Below are positions 25,791 through 33,954 of a stretch of DNA of 64,000 nucleotides, piece after piece. Each line of letters starts with the position of its first letter. Within the stretch, counting starts at the first letter, position 1. Under the pieces are notes generated by a model that was not told the DNA's origin, searched no databases, and was given only the letters and a program-made list of their open reading frames with translations. Source of the stretch: Leisingera caerulea DSM 24564 (GTDB taxonomy: Bacteria > Pseudomonadota > Alphaproteobacteria > Rhodobacterales > Rhodobacteraceae); NCBI RefSeq assembly GCF_000473325.1, contig NZ_KI421513.1, forward strand, positions 3,109,217 through 3,173,216. The letters run 5' to 3'. A program made the translations under genes and the position numbers.

Positions 25791-27335
25791 ATGACAGAAG
25801 CAGCACCGCGCCGGCGTGCCCGGGGTGGCGGCGGCGCCGCCCGCCGCGCCGAACGCACCAGCGTCAAGATCGAGACCGCCAAGTACATCGAGCGCAATAT
25901 CCCGAACTTCGAAGTTCTGAACGACGAAGCGCTGGAGATCATCGAGTACAACGCGGAAACCATCCTCGAAGAGGTCGGTGTCAACTTCGTTGACAACCCG
26001 GCGGCGCTGGAGCGCTGGCGCGAGGCGGGTGCGGATGTTCAGGGCGAGCGTGTGCGCATCCCCCGCGGCCTGGCCCGCAAGCTGTGTGAAACCGCGCCGT
26101 CGGAATTCACCCAGCATGCCCGCAACCCCGAAAAATCGGTGGTTATCGGCGGCCGCAACATGGTGCTGGCGCCGGTTTACGGCCCGCCGTTCGTGCGCGA
26201 CGCCAATGGCGGCCGCCGCTATGCGACCATGGACGACTTCAACAAGTTCGTGAAGCTGGCCTATATGTCCAAGTGGCTGCACCACTCCGGCGGCACCGTG
26301 TGCGAGCCCACCGACATCCCGGTGAACAAGCGCCACCTGGACATGCTGATGGCCCACATGACCCTCAGCGACAAGCCGTTCATGGGCTCTGTCACCGAAC
26401 CCAGCCGCGCCCAGGACTCCGTCGAAATGGCCGGCATTCTGTTCGGCAAGGAGTTCGTGCAGAACAACACCGTGATGACCTCGCTGACCAACATCAACTC
26501 GCCGATGACCTTCGACGACGTGATGATGGGCTCGCTGGAAGTCTACGCCAAGAACATGCAGGCCTGCATCATCTCGCCCTTCATCGTCGGCGGCGCCATG
26601 GCGCCGGTGTCGGTGGCGGGCACCCTGACACAGGTTCTGGCCGAGGTTCTGGCCGGCATCGCCTACAGCCAGCTGTGCCGGGCCGGTGCGCCCGCGATCT
26701 TCGGCGCCTTCGTGTCCTCGATCGACATGAACTCCGGCGCGCCGACCTTCGGCACCCCCGAAGCGTCGCTGGTCACCTATGGCGCAGGCCAGCTGGCCCG
26801 CCGCCTCGGCGTGCCGTTCCGCTCGGCCGGCTCCTTCTGCGGCTCCAAGCTGCCGGATGCGCAGGCAGCCTATGAAACCGCCAACTCGCTCAACATGGGC
26901 CTCTTGTCCGGTGTGAACTTCATGCTGCACTCCTGCGGCTGGCTCGAAGGCGGCCTGGTTGCGGACTTCGAAAAGTTCGTGATGGACGCCGACCAGCTGG
27001 GCACGCTGCACGGCCTGGCCAAGGGCATTGCAGTCGACGAAAACGGCCAGGCGATGGATGCCATTCGCGAAGTCGGCCCCGGCGGCCACTACCTGGGCTG
27101 CGCGCACACTCAGGCCAACTTCAAATCTGCCTTCTGGAAGACCGAACTGCTGGACTACAAGCCGTTCGAGCAGTGGGAAGAGGAAGGCAGCCGCGACACC
27201 TATGCGCTGGCCACCAGCCGGGTCGAGAAGCTGCTGGCCACCTACGAGCAGCCGGCAATGGACCCCGCCATCAAGCAGGCGCTGGAGGAATACGTTGCCG
27301 AGAAAAAGGCCTCGATGCCCGACGCCTTCATGTAA
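25791..27335 (+). CDS. MttB-family (COG5598) methyltransferase without pyrrolysine
   Basis: A 514-residue protein of the trimethylamine methyltransferase (MttB) superfamily. Typical segments are ETILEEVGVNFVDNPAALER, the internal barrel strands around SPMTFDDVMMGSLEVYAKN, and GTPEASLVTYGAGQLARRLG. There is no in-frame amber codon, so unlike archaeal MttB it has no pyrrolysine. Non-Pyl relatives demethylate glycine betaine and other quaternary amines to a corrinoid protein. No corrinoid protein or activase lies nearby, so the acceptor is unclear. The first 25 residues are basic and disordered. Good ribosome site (GAGGATAAACC). Confidence 0.88.
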   Translation: MTEAAPRRRARGGGGAARRAERTSVKIETAKYIERNIPNFEVLNDEALEIIEYNAETILEEVGVNFVDNPAALERWREAGADVQGERVRIPRGLARKLCETAPSEFTQHARNPEKSVVIGGRNMVLAPVYGPPFVRDANGGRRYATMDDFNKFVKLAYMSKWLHHSGGTVCEPTDIPVNKRHLDMLMAHMTLSDKPFMGSVTEPSRAQDSVEMAGILFGKEFVQNNTVMTSLTNINSPMTFDDVMMGSLEVYAKNMQACIISPFIVGGAMAPVSVAGTLTQVLAEVLAGIAYSQLCRAGAPAIFGAFVSSIDMNSGAPTFGTPEASLVTYGAGQLARRLGVPFRSAGSFCGSKLPDAQAAYETANSLNMGLLSGVNFMLHSCGWLEGGLVADFEKFVMDADQLGTLHGLAKGIAVDENGQAMDAIREVGPGGHYLGCAHTQANFKSAFWKTELLDYKPFEQWEEEGSRDTYALATSRVEKLLATYEQPAMDPAIKQALEEYVAEKKASMPDAFM

Positions 27336-27351
27336 GCGCGCCTGAAATCAT

Positions 27352-27711
27352 TCAGGGGCAGGGGGCTGCGCTCTCTGCCGCTGTGGAACGGCGGTCCGCA
27401 AGGGCCGCCGTTTTTGCTTCCCCCGGACGGCCCGGCGCCCGCAAACAGGCCGCTTCGCCGGCCAGCGCGATCAGCACATCCACATGGCGGATCATTGAAT
27501 AGCCCGCTTCACCCGCCTTGCGCGCTGTATTCAGGGCGCTTTCCATCTCCAGCAGCCGCATCACCGCGGCGGCCGGCTTGGGCAAGCCGCCATAGCCCAG
27601 GATCCGCCGCAAATCGCGCTGGCGGCAATAGTTTGCGGCGCCCAGACGGGCCGCCCTGGACAGAATCCGCGGACGGCGAAGCAGCGAGACCCGGGTGACT
27701 ACATCCTGCAT
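27352..27711 (-). CDS. DUF6477 family protein
   Basis: A 119-residue protein restricted, as far as I know, to Rhodobacterales. The conserved body is LRRPRILSRAARLGAANYCR, ILGYGGLPKPAAAVMRLLE and HVDVLIALAGEAACLR. The last ~25 residues are low-complexity and are encoded by the terminator of the convergent gene. The start ATG 27711 has a GGAGAGGAC site. It diverges from the DUF6456 gene at 27946, which suggests shared control. Function unknown; the mix of basic helices would fit a small nucleic-acid or protein adaptor, but that is a guess. Confidence 0.75.
   Translation of the reverse strand: MQDVVTRVSLLRRPRILSRAARLGAANYCRQRDLRRILGYGGLPKPAAAVMRLLEMESALNTARKAGEAGYSMIRHVDVLIALAGEAACLRAPGRPGEAKTAALADRRSTAAESAAPCP
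27388..27415 (+). terminator. Rho-independent terminator of the MttB gene, inside the DUF6477 coding end
   Basis: ACGGCGGTCC (27388-27397) pairs with GGGCCGCCGT (27402-27411) around GCAA, followed by TTTT. It lies within the 3' coding part of the convergent DUF6477 gene. Confidence 0.8.
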
Positions 27712-27945
27712 TGTCCTCTCCTTTTCCATTCTCTGTGCCGGACCTGCTATAACACAACCTATCGTGGTGTTGCGGAAAGGGCGCTACCGGCGAACGGTCC
27801 GTTTTTTGATGATTATTCATTTTCTGGAAACAATAGCGCCTGATCTGAATTTCTTTTCAAAACCAGTCGGGTGACCGTGGAGGAGCCTTCGGGCGCGTTG
27901 CGCGCGGCCGGCGGGCGGGCCCGACTGACGACCGGGGGTCTGAAA

Positions 27946-29013
27946 ATGCAAAACCTACCGCACGCGCCCTTGCCTGGCTGGGTGCCGCTTGAGACATGCC
28001 GTTATCTTCAGCACACGGAGGCGGGCCGCCCGATCCGGCAGCTGGCCCGCAAGGCCGGATGCCATCCGTCCACCATTCTGCGCCAGGTCCGGCGGGTGGA
28101 AACCCTGCGGGATGATCCGCTGATAGACGAGGTTCTGAATTATCTTGCCGGGCGCTATCAGGCCGCCGCCAAGCCAGGCGCGGCTGTGGACAAGCCAGCG
28201 CCGCGCGGCCTGACGGCCGGGTTCGAGCGCGAAGCGGCCAGCGTTCTGACCCTGCTCAGCCGCGGCGGCGCGGTTCTGGCTGCGGCTGAGGGGATGGAAA
28301 TGGCGGTGGTTGTGCGCGAAGGTCAGGACAGCGACGGCCAGAAGGTCGCCGTGTCCCGCCCGCTGGCCGGGGCGCTGGCGCTCACTGGCTGGATTTCCTG
28401 CGCCCGGCGGGGGCGGATCAGCCGCTATGCCATTACGCCCGCCGGCCGCAACGCCCTGAAACGGATTATCGCCGATCAGGAAAACCGGGCGCGGGCGCGG
28501 CTGGAGGGTGGATTTGCCGAGGCGCAGGCGCCGTTCCTGGCGCCGGATGCCGAAGGCAAGCCCGGCTATGGCCGCAAACCGCGCTATGGCACCTCGGAAA
28601 CCCCGCTGGAGATGCTGGCCCGGCTGGCGGACAAGGACGGCAAGCCGTTCCTGTCCGACGCCATGGTCAGCGCCGGCAAACGGCTGCGCGAGGATTTCGA
28701 GCTGGCCCAGATCAGCAGCCATCTGATGCAGGAGACGCTCTATTTCACGCCGGGCAGCCAGGCCCTGCGCAGCAACAGCCACGAGGCCGGCGCCGCCGCG
28801 CAGCAGCGGATGACGGAGGCGCTGCAGAAACTGGGCGCGGGCCTCAGCGACATTGCCTTGCGCTGCTGCTGCCATCTGGAGGGGCTGGAAACCGCCGAAC
28901 GCAGCCTGGGCTGGCCGGCCCGCTCCGGCAAGGTGGTGCTGCGCATCGCCCTGCAGCATCTGGCGGATTACTATGGCGAAACCAGCGCCCGCGAAGCTGA
29001 ACTGATCGGCTGA
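27946..29013 (+). CDS. DUF6456 protein with HTH, possible GafA-type regulator
   Basis: A 355-residue protein. An N-terminal helix-turn-helix is visible at about residues 24-48 (IRQLARKAGCHPSTILRQVR). The middle contains a second winged-helix-like part (ALALTGWISCARRGRISRYA, TPAGRNALKRII), and the C-terminus is the DUF6456 helical domain (SDIALRCCCHLEGLETAERS). I recall that GafA, the activator of the gene transfer agent in Rhodobacter capsulatus, has this composition, so this may be its orthologue; that is from memory, not a search. The start at ATG 27946 is preferred over GTG 27871. Divergent from DUF6477. Confidence 0.7.
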   Translation: MQNLPHAPLPGWVPLETCRYLQHTEAGRPIRQLARKAGCHPSTILRQVRRVETLRDDPLIDEVLNYLAGRYQAAAKPGAAVDKPAPRGLTAGFEREAASVLTLLSRGGAVLAAAEGMEMAVVVREGQDSDGQKVAVSRPLAGALALTGWISCARRGRISRYAITPAGRNALKRIIADQENRARARLEGGFAEAQAPFLAPDAEGKPGYGRKPRYGTSETPLEMLARLADKDGKPFLSDAMVSAGKRLREDFELAQISSHLMQETLYFTPGSQALRSNSHEAGAAAQQRMTEALQKLGAGLSDIALRCCCHLEGLETAERSLGWPARSGKVVLRIALQHLADYYGETSAREAELIG

Positions 29014-29031
29014 CCGCCCGATGCCTGCAAA

Positions 29032-29061
29032 AGAAAACGGGCCCGCACCTGGCGGACCCGT
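29032..29061 (-). terminator. Rho-independent terminator after the peroxiredoxin
   Basis: Minus strand: ACGGGTCCGC pairs with GCGGGCCCGT (one G-T pair), followed by TTTTCTTTT. Confidence 0.82.
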
Positions 29062-29085
29062 GAAACTGCCTGATTAGGCAATGCC

Positions 29086-29634
29086 TCAGGCGGTGACTTC
29101 TGCCTTGGCTTCTTTCAGGTGCTTCAGCACGGTTTCCGGGGAGGACACGCCATAGGGGTCTTCGCCGTGGTTGTCGCGCAGGCCCGGCTCTTCGAACCAT
29201 GCTTCGACCACACCATCGTTGACGATGGCGGCGTAACGCCAGGAGCGGGCGCCGAAGCCCAGGTTGTCCTTGGCGACCAGCATGCCCATCTTGCGGGTGA
29301 ACTCGCCGGAGCCGTCAGGGATCACCTGCACGTTTTCCAGCTTCTGATCACGCGCCCAGGCGTTCATCACAAAGCTGTCGTTCACGGACATGCAGTAGAT
29401 CGCGTCGATGCCTTCGGCCTGGAAGTCGGCAAAGCCTTTTTCAAAGCCCGGCAGCTGGTAGGTGGAGCAGGTCGGGGTGAAGGCGCCCGGCAGCGAGAAC
29501 AGCACAACGCGCTTGCCTGCAAAGTAATCAGCGGTGGTCTTGTCTTCCCAGCGGAACGGGTTCGGGCCCTCGATCGACTCGTCACGGACACGGGTGCGGA
29601 AGGTCACGTCGGGCAGCTTAACGCCAGCTTTCAT
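29086..29634 (-). CDS. Peroxiredoxin, Prx5 type
   Basis: Thiol peroxidase that reduces H2O2 and organic peroxides. The 182-residue protein has peroxidatic Cys56 in SLPGAFTPTCSTYQLPGFE, the Prx5/AhpE-like active-site loop, and MSVNDSFVMNAWARD, typical of the Prx5 group that uses glutathione/glutaredoxin or thioredoxin. There is a second cysteine at about residue 80 (AIYCMSV) and no obvious C-terminal resolving Cys. A 17-bp dyad resembling an Irr (ICE) box lies upstream (29676-29692), so iron status may control it. Own terminator. Confidence 0.93.
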   Translation of the reverse strand: MKAGVKLPDVTFRTRVRDESIEGPNPFRWEDKTTADYFAGKRVVLFSLPGAFTPTCSTYQLPGFEKGFADFQAEGIDAIYCMSVNDSFVMNAWARDQKLENVQVIPDGSGEFTRKMGMLVAKDNLGFGARSWRYAAIVNDGVVEAWFEEPGLRDNHGEDPYGVSSPETVLKHLKEAKAEVTA

Positions 29635-29675
29635 CTCTGAATCTCCTGAAGGTGTATGCTCGTTCGGCGCGCAGA

Positions 29676-29692
29676 CTTAAAATGATTCTAAG
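29676..29692 (-). promoter_or_regulatory. Irr/ICE-like dyad upstream of the peroxiredoxin
   Basis: Plus-strand CTTAAAATGATTCTAAG is an imperfect palindrome with 15 of 17 positions matching its own reverse complement. It lies about 42 bp before the peroxiredoxin start. The TTAGAA-N3-TTCTAA-like shape resembles the iron control element bound by Irr in Rhodobacterales. The assignment is by resemblance only. Confidence 0.45.
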
Positions 29693-29830
29693 CCGGTATC
29701 AACACGTCCATGACTCCAGGATATACGTTCTGTTGCTGCGCTGCGGCAAGCGGCGCAGATGCGCCTTTCAAGGCGCGGAACGCGGCAGATCCTTGCCGCC
29801 GCTATTCCCTGTCAGCCGGCAGGCGCGGCG

Positions 29831-30745
29831 CTAGGCCGCAGCCTTCTTGATCGTCACCGTGGTGCCGCGCAGCTTGCGCTCGGCGGCGGCGGTGAGGTCA
29901 TTGAATTTCTTCAGCGTCGCCAGCAGTTTCTTCTTGTCCTTGGAATCGTCGATGGCGCCGGGGAACTTCTTCTTCACGGTCTGGTACTGGTCGTTGATCT
30001 TCTTCAGATCCTTGTACTTGGCCGCGGCAGCCTTCAGATCCGGCGCCGCTGCCTTGAGGTCCTCTCCCGCCTTGTCGATGGCCGCCACGCAATGGGCGTT
30101 GATCGCCTTGACCAGCGCGCCAACCTGGTTGGTGTATTTCTTCAGGTTGCGGTCCACCAGCAGCTGCGGCAGCTCGGTCGCGTCCAGCTTCTTGTCATGG
30201 CTGTCCGGCTTTTCCTTCATGATCTTGGCGACGTTCTTCTGGAAATTCGCCGCATACAGCTTCTGCATCGCGTTCAGCTTACCCTCGTATTCCGAGGCCT
30301 TCTTGACCCCGGCAATCTCCTTGGCCAGCGCGCCCTGCAGCGCCTCGATGTCCTTCTTGGAGTCCGAGGTCTTGGACCGCTTTTTCAGATCCTTCTCGAT
30401 ATCTGCCGCCAGCTTGCTCATCTTGGCCAGATGCGCCTTGGCCTCGCCGCAAAAGGCGGCCATCGCGTCGACTTCGCCTTGGTGAATGTCCACCGCCTTG
30501 TTCCAGGTGGTCATGCCGTCCTTGAAATGCTTGTTCTTCTGGAAATCCGCCAGTTTGCCGGAGGTCACCCCGTCGGCGCGCGCCTTGGCCAGGCTTTCGC
30601 GGAAATAATCCTCCCCCTCCCAGGCGTTGCCCAGCGAAATCCCGATCCGCTTCTTGATCTTGTCGCCCTCGGCGGTGGTGAATTTCTTGGTGCCCGCCGC
30701 CAGCTTCTTGTGCTCCGCCTTGAACTTCTCCAGCTCTTTGGCCAT
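29831..30745 (-). CDS. Lysine-rich, helical orphan protein
   Basis: A 304-residue hydrophilic protein with about 19% lysine by my count (58 of 304). It has alternating Lys/Glu/Asp/Ala and long predicted helices, such as AAAPDLKAAAAKYKDLKKIN and LAADIEKDLKKRSKTS. No signal peptide, membrane helix or known motif is visible. One cysteine-containing block (DAMAAFCGEAKAHLAK) near residue 95 is the most distinctive. I do not recognise a family. The start is ATG 30745 with a strong GGGAGGG site. It diverges from lipA, 222 bp away. A coiled-coil or DNA/anionic-polymer binding role would fit the charge, but nothing proves it. Confidence 0.65.
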   Translation of the reverse strand: MAKELEKFKAEHKKLAAGTKKFTTAEGDKIKKRIGISLGNAWEGEDYFRESLAKARADGVTSGKLADFQKNKHFKDGMTTWNKAVDIHQGEVDAMAAFCGEAKAHLAKMSKLAADIEKDLKKRSKTSDSKKDIEALQGALAKEIAGVKKASEYEGKLNAMQKLYAANFQKNVAKIMKEKPDSHDKKLDATELPQLLVDRNLKKYTNQVGALVKAINAHCVAAIDKAGEDLKAAAPDLKAAAAKYKDLKKINDQYQTVKKKFPGAIDDSKDKKKLLATLKKFNDLTAAAERKLRGTTVTIKKAAA

Positions 30746-30967
30746 CACGCCCTCCCGTACTGATAACCTGTACCGTTTTCCCGTGCAGTTGCCCTGCACA
30801 GCTAGACTATGTGCGGCGATGCGGCGCTTTGGCAAAGGAAAACGGCACCTGTATGGGGTGGCCAAGCCATGATCAGGCAGCAAGGCGGGGTTGACGATAT
30901 GCCCGTGCCAAGCCAAATCAGCTATGGTACACCCGCAAGGAAGCCAGAGGCCGGAAGGGAAACCCAC

Positions 30968-31918
30968 GTGAGAGACCTAAAGATCCCGGAGCAGCGCCAC
31001 CCCGAAAAGGCGCATCGTCCCGACAACGCTCAGCCCAAGAAGCCAAGCTGGATCCGGGTCAAGGCGCCGGGCGGCAAGGGTTATGCCGAAACGCATAAGA
31101 TCATGCGCGACAACCAGCTGACCACGGTCTGCGAGGAAGCGGGCTGCCCCAACGTCGGCGAATGCTGGAGCCAGGGCCACGCCACCATGATGATCATGGG
31201 CGAGATCTGCACCCGCGGCTGCACCTTCTGCAATATCGCCACCGGCCGCCCCGACGCGCTGGACGCGTTTGAGCCGGGCCGGGTCGCCCATGCGGTGCAG
31301 AAGCTGGGCCTGAACCATGTGGTGATCACCTCCGTCGACCGCGACGATCTGGAGGATGGCGGGGCTGAGCATTTTGCCCAGACCATCCGCGCCGTGCGCC
31401 ACCGCAGCCCCAAGACCACGATTGAGATCCTGACGCCCGATTTCATCAAATGCGATGACAGCGCGCTGGAACTGGTGGCCGAGGCCAAGCCCGACGTCTT
31501 CAACCACAACCTGGAAACCGTGCCGGGCCTTTATCCTGAGGTCCGCCCGGGCGCGCGCTACTTCCACTCCCTGCGCCTGCTGCAGCGGGTCAAGGAGCTG
31601 GATCCGTCGATCTTCACCAAGTCCGGCATCATGGTGGGGCTGGGCGAGGATGCGCAGGCGGTGAAACAGGTGATGGACGACATGCGTGCGGCCGACGTCG
31701 ATTTCCTGACCATCGGCCAGTACCTGCAGCCGACGCCCAAGCACCACGCGGTCGACCGGTTCGTGACGCCTGAAGAATTCAAAACCTACGAGAAAGCCGC
31801 CTATGGCAAGGGCTTCCTGATGGTGTCGGCAACGCCGCTGACGCGCTCTTCCTACCACGCGGGCGACGACTTTGCCCGTTTGCGCGAGGCGCGCAACAAG
31901 AAGCTGGGCCTGGCATAA
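30968..31918 (+). CDS. lipA: Lipoyl synthase
   Basis: Radical-SAM enzyme that inserts two sulfurs into octanoyl groups to make lipoate. The auxiliary cluster cysteines are C55, C60 and C66 ([12 protein letters not shown]) and the radical-SAM triad is C81, C85, C88 (CTRGCTFC). The C-terminal RSSYHAGD carries the serine ligand of the auxiliary cluster. I choose GTG 30968 because the GAAGGGA site sits just before it and the length (316) fits the family; ATG codons further upstream would add a non-conserved tail. lipB is not in the window. Confidence 0.95.
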   Translation: MRDLKIPEQRHPEKAHRPDNAQPKKPSWIRVKAPGGKGYAETHKIMRDNQLTTVCEEAGCPNVGECWSQGHATMMIMGEICTRGCTFCNIATGRPDALDAFEPGRVAHAVQKLGLNHVVITSVDRDDLEDGGAEHFAQTIRAVRHRSPKTTIEILTPDFIKCDDSALELVAEAKPDVFNHNLETVPGLYPEVRPGARYFHSLRLLQRVKELDPSIFTKSGIMVGLGEDAQAVKQVMDDMRAADVDFLTIGQYLQPTPKHHAVDRFVTPEEFKTYEKAAYGKGFLMVSATPLTRSSYHAGDDFARLREARNKKLGLA

Positions 31919-32156
31919 CCCTGCAGCCTCTGGCGCAGCTTGTCCGGCTGCGCCGCGCGCTCCAGCGGACCCTTGCGGTTCCCGGCACCGCGGTAAAGAC
32001 CACCGCGGGAAGGGCGCCATGCCCCGGCACTGGTCCGGGGGCTGAGGTCAGTCCGGCAAGACGGACAAGGCAGCGATGCTTTGACCGGAGTTAGACACAG
32101 CCGCAGCTGCACAATTCGGTTTGCGATGTCCGGTTTTCGATGTCCCGGACGCGGCA
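31919..32156. other. Intergenic region after lipA, no gene seen
   Basis: No credible coding frame. It holds two near-direct repeats around CGATGTCC (32124-32131 and 32138-32145) shortly before the lipA terminator. These could be part of an RNA 3' end; no known RNA family was recognised. Confidence 0.4.
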
Positions 32157-32180
32157 ATCCCGGCCGGAGCCGGGATTTTT
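32157..32180 (+). terminator. Rho-independent terminator downstream of lipA
   Basis: ATCCCGGC-CGGA-GCCGGGAT (8-bp stem) followed by TTTTT. It lies about 240 nt past lipA. Confidence 0.85.
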
Positions 32181-32212
32181 CAGCAATGTTGTGCACCCGG
32201 CTGGGCTGACCT

Positions 32213-32587
32213 TTACTGGGTCAGTGCATTAACGACGGCCACCGCACCGACAATTGCCAGCGTGTCTTTGACCACCTCGAAAATCTTGTTGTCCTGCCGC
32301 ACATAGCGGTGCCCGTCGCGCGGCGGCTCCAGCCCCCAGCGGCCGTAGTCGTCCACATAAACCCAGTCATCACCGCGGATGCGGTCCTCATAGCGGTCAT
32401 GCTCATGGTCGCGATCGTGATCGTGGCTGTGCTTGGAGTGGTGGCGTTTCTTGACGTGGCCCGGAGCGTAATGGGCGGCGCTGTTGTCGTGGCCCGGCGC
32501 CCATTTCGGCGGCCCGGCATAGGCGGCTGCGGGGGCTAGGGCGAGGCTTGTGGCGGCGGCGGCGGCCGTCATCAGAAACTTGTGCAT
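32213..32587 (-). CDS. RcnB-like periplasmic protein, histidine-rich
   Basis: A 124-residue exported protein. Residues 1-24 form a signal peptide (MHKFLMTAAAAATSLALAPA then AYAG). A histidine/aspartate-rich tract follows (VKKRHHSKHSHDHDRDHEHD, about residues 45-64), then the RcnB signature DDWVYVDDYGRWGLEPPRDG and a hydrophobic C-terminal helix (VVKDTLAIVGAVAVV). RcnB proteins influence nickel/cobalt balance, and the His tract supports metal binding. The metal itself is not shown. Strong AGGAGAT site. Three phased TGCACAG repeats lie 160-210 bp upstream. Confidence 0.82.
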   Translation of the reverse strand: MHKFLMTAAAAATSLALAPAAAYAGPPKWAPGHDNSAAHYAPGHVKKRHHSKHSHDHDRDHEHDRYEDRIRGDDWVYVDDYGRWGLEPPRDGHRYVRQDNKIFEVVKDTLAIVGAVAVVNALTQ

Positions 32588-32744
32588 GTGCGGATCTCCT
32601 GTGATCTCTGCGATTGCCATCCAAATGGGCAAGACGGGCAGAAAAGGCAAATCCGCTGCGCCGGAATGCGCCGGCGGCAAGCGGAAACCGGCGGACCGGC
32701 GCCGGTTCCTGCTGCGGTGCAGGTTCCTGATTTTTGTGGCATTT

Positions 32745-32795
32745 CTGCACAGAGACTGCGGCAGGCTGCACAGGCGGTGTACGGGTGGTGCACAG
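32745..32795. repeat. Three TGCACAG direct repeats with 21-22 bp period
   Basis: TGCACAG starts at 32746, 32767 and 32789, spaced 21 and 22 bp (two helical turns), between the RcnB-like gene and hpt. This could be a cooperative regulator-binding array for the RcnB-like gene. The rest of 32588-32865 shows no gene. Confidence 0.5.
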
Positions 32796-32831
32796 GGGGC
32801 GCACGCTGGGTGCCGCATGGTCTTGACGGAT

Positions 32832-32851
32832 GGCGGGCGATTCCGCCCGCC
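32832..32851 (-). terminator. Hairpin after hpt
   Basis: GGCGGGCG-ATTC-CGCCCGCC, a perfect 8-bp stem 14 nt past the hpt stop. It has no U-run on the minus strand, so termination is uncertain. Confidence 0.45.
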
Positions 32852-32865
32852 GCTTGGGGCCTGGT

Positions 32866-33411
32866 TCAGCCCTCTCCGGTGAACCGCACTTTGCCGATAT
32901 GGGGCAGGTTCCGGTTGCGCTGCGCATAGTCGATGCCATAGCCGACGACGAATTCATCCGGGATTTCAAAGCCAACCCAGTCGGAGCGGAAATCCACCTC
33001 GCGCCGCGACGGCTTGTCCAGCAACGCAATGGATTTCAACCGCGCGGGATTGCGGCTTTGCAGCAGGTGGGTGACATGGTTCAGCGTGTGACCGGTGTCG
33101 ACGATATCTTCCACTACCAGCACGTCGCGCCCTTCAATAGCGCCGCGCAAGTCCTTGAGAATGCGAACTTCCCGGCTGCTCTCCATCGCATCGCCATAGG
33201 ACGATGCTTCCAGAAAGTCGACCTCGATCGGCAGGTCCAGCTCGCGCACGAGATCGGCAATGAACACAAAGCTGCCGCGTAAAAGGCCGACCACCACGAG
33301 TTTGTCGGTGCCTTCGAATTCATGGTGAATCTCTGCGCAAAGCTCCTCGATCCGTGCTGCGATTGCCTTGGCCGAGATCATCACATCAATGACATATGGA
33401 CGCTGTGACAT
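32866..33411 (-). CDS. hpt: Hypoxanthine phosphoribosyltransferase
   Basis: Purine salvage enzyme that makes IMP (and usually GMP) from the free base and PRPP. The 181-residue protein has the PRPP loop [14 protein letters not shown], the flexible-loop [11 protein letters not shown], and the [12 protein letters not shown] cis-peptide segment. The purine-contact [20 protein letters not shown] is near the C-terminus. Starts at ATG 33411. It diverges from the ratA-like gene with 74 bp between. Confidence 0.95.
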   Translation of the reverse strand: MSQRPYVIDVMISAKAIAARIEELCAEIHHEFEGTDKLVVVGLLRGSFVFIADLVRELDLPIEVDFLEASSYGDAMESSREVRILKDLRGAIEGRDVLVVEDIVDTGHTLNHVTHLLQSRNPARLKSIALLDKPSRREVDFRSDWVGFEIPDEFVVGYGIDYAQRNRNLPHIGKVRFTGEG

Positions 33412-33485
33412 GGCTGCCCCCTTGAATTTCCCGCGCGTACATAGGACATGACGCGGCACAATTGTAGCAGAAAATCAGCGGACAG

Positions 33486-33932
33486 ATGCCCACACACTCG
33501 GAAACCCGCCAGATGCCCTATACGGCGCAGCAGATGTACGATCTGGTGGCCGACGTCGCGCAGTACCCGAAATTCCTGCCCTGGTGCGCCGCCGCCCGCA
33601 TCCGCAGCCGTGCCCGGATGGGCGAAGCAGAGGTGATGGAAGCGGATCTGGTGATCTCCTTCAAGGTCTTCCGCGAGCGGTTCGGCAGCCGGGTAACCCT
33701 TTATCCTGCTGAGAAAAAAATAGACACCGAATACCTCGACGGCCCGTTCCGCTACATGAAGTCGAACTGGTCCTTTGCGCCGCGCGAGGACGGCACCTGC
33801 GACGTCTCTTTCTTCGTTGATTTCGAGTTTAAAAACGCGGTTCTGCAGGGCATCATCGGCGTGGTGTTCAACGAGGCGATGCAGCGCATCGTGCGCGCAT
33901 TCGAGCGCCGCGCGGCGGATCTGTACCGGTAA
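33486..33932 (+). CDS. RatA/Coq10-family START-like protein
   Basis: A 148-residue SRPBCC (START-like) domain protein. YTAQQMYDLVADVAQYPKFL and WCAAARI near the N-terminus, then FVDFEFKNAVLQGIIGVVFN near the C-terminus, are the signature of the Coq10/RatA family. In alphaproteobacteria and mitochondria the family is linked to ubiquinone binding; in E. coli RatA has been reported to bind the 50S subunit. Ubiquinone chaperone is the more likely role here. The gene diverges from hpt and precedes the tpm promoter. Confidence 0.9.
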   Translation: MPTHSETRQMPYTAQQMYDLVADVAQYPKFLPWCAAARIRSRARMGEAEVMEADLVISFKVFRERFGSRVTLYPAEKKIDTEYLDGPFRYMKSNWSFAPREDGTCDVSFFVDFEFKNAVLQGIIGVVFNEAMQRIVRAFERRAADLYR

Positions 33933-33954
33933 CAGCCGGCTGGCCGCAAATCTG

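Noticed and set aside
25791..27335. Pyrrolysine-containing trimethylamine methyltransferase
   Set aside because: The frame has no internal amber codon and there are no pyrrolysine genes in the window.
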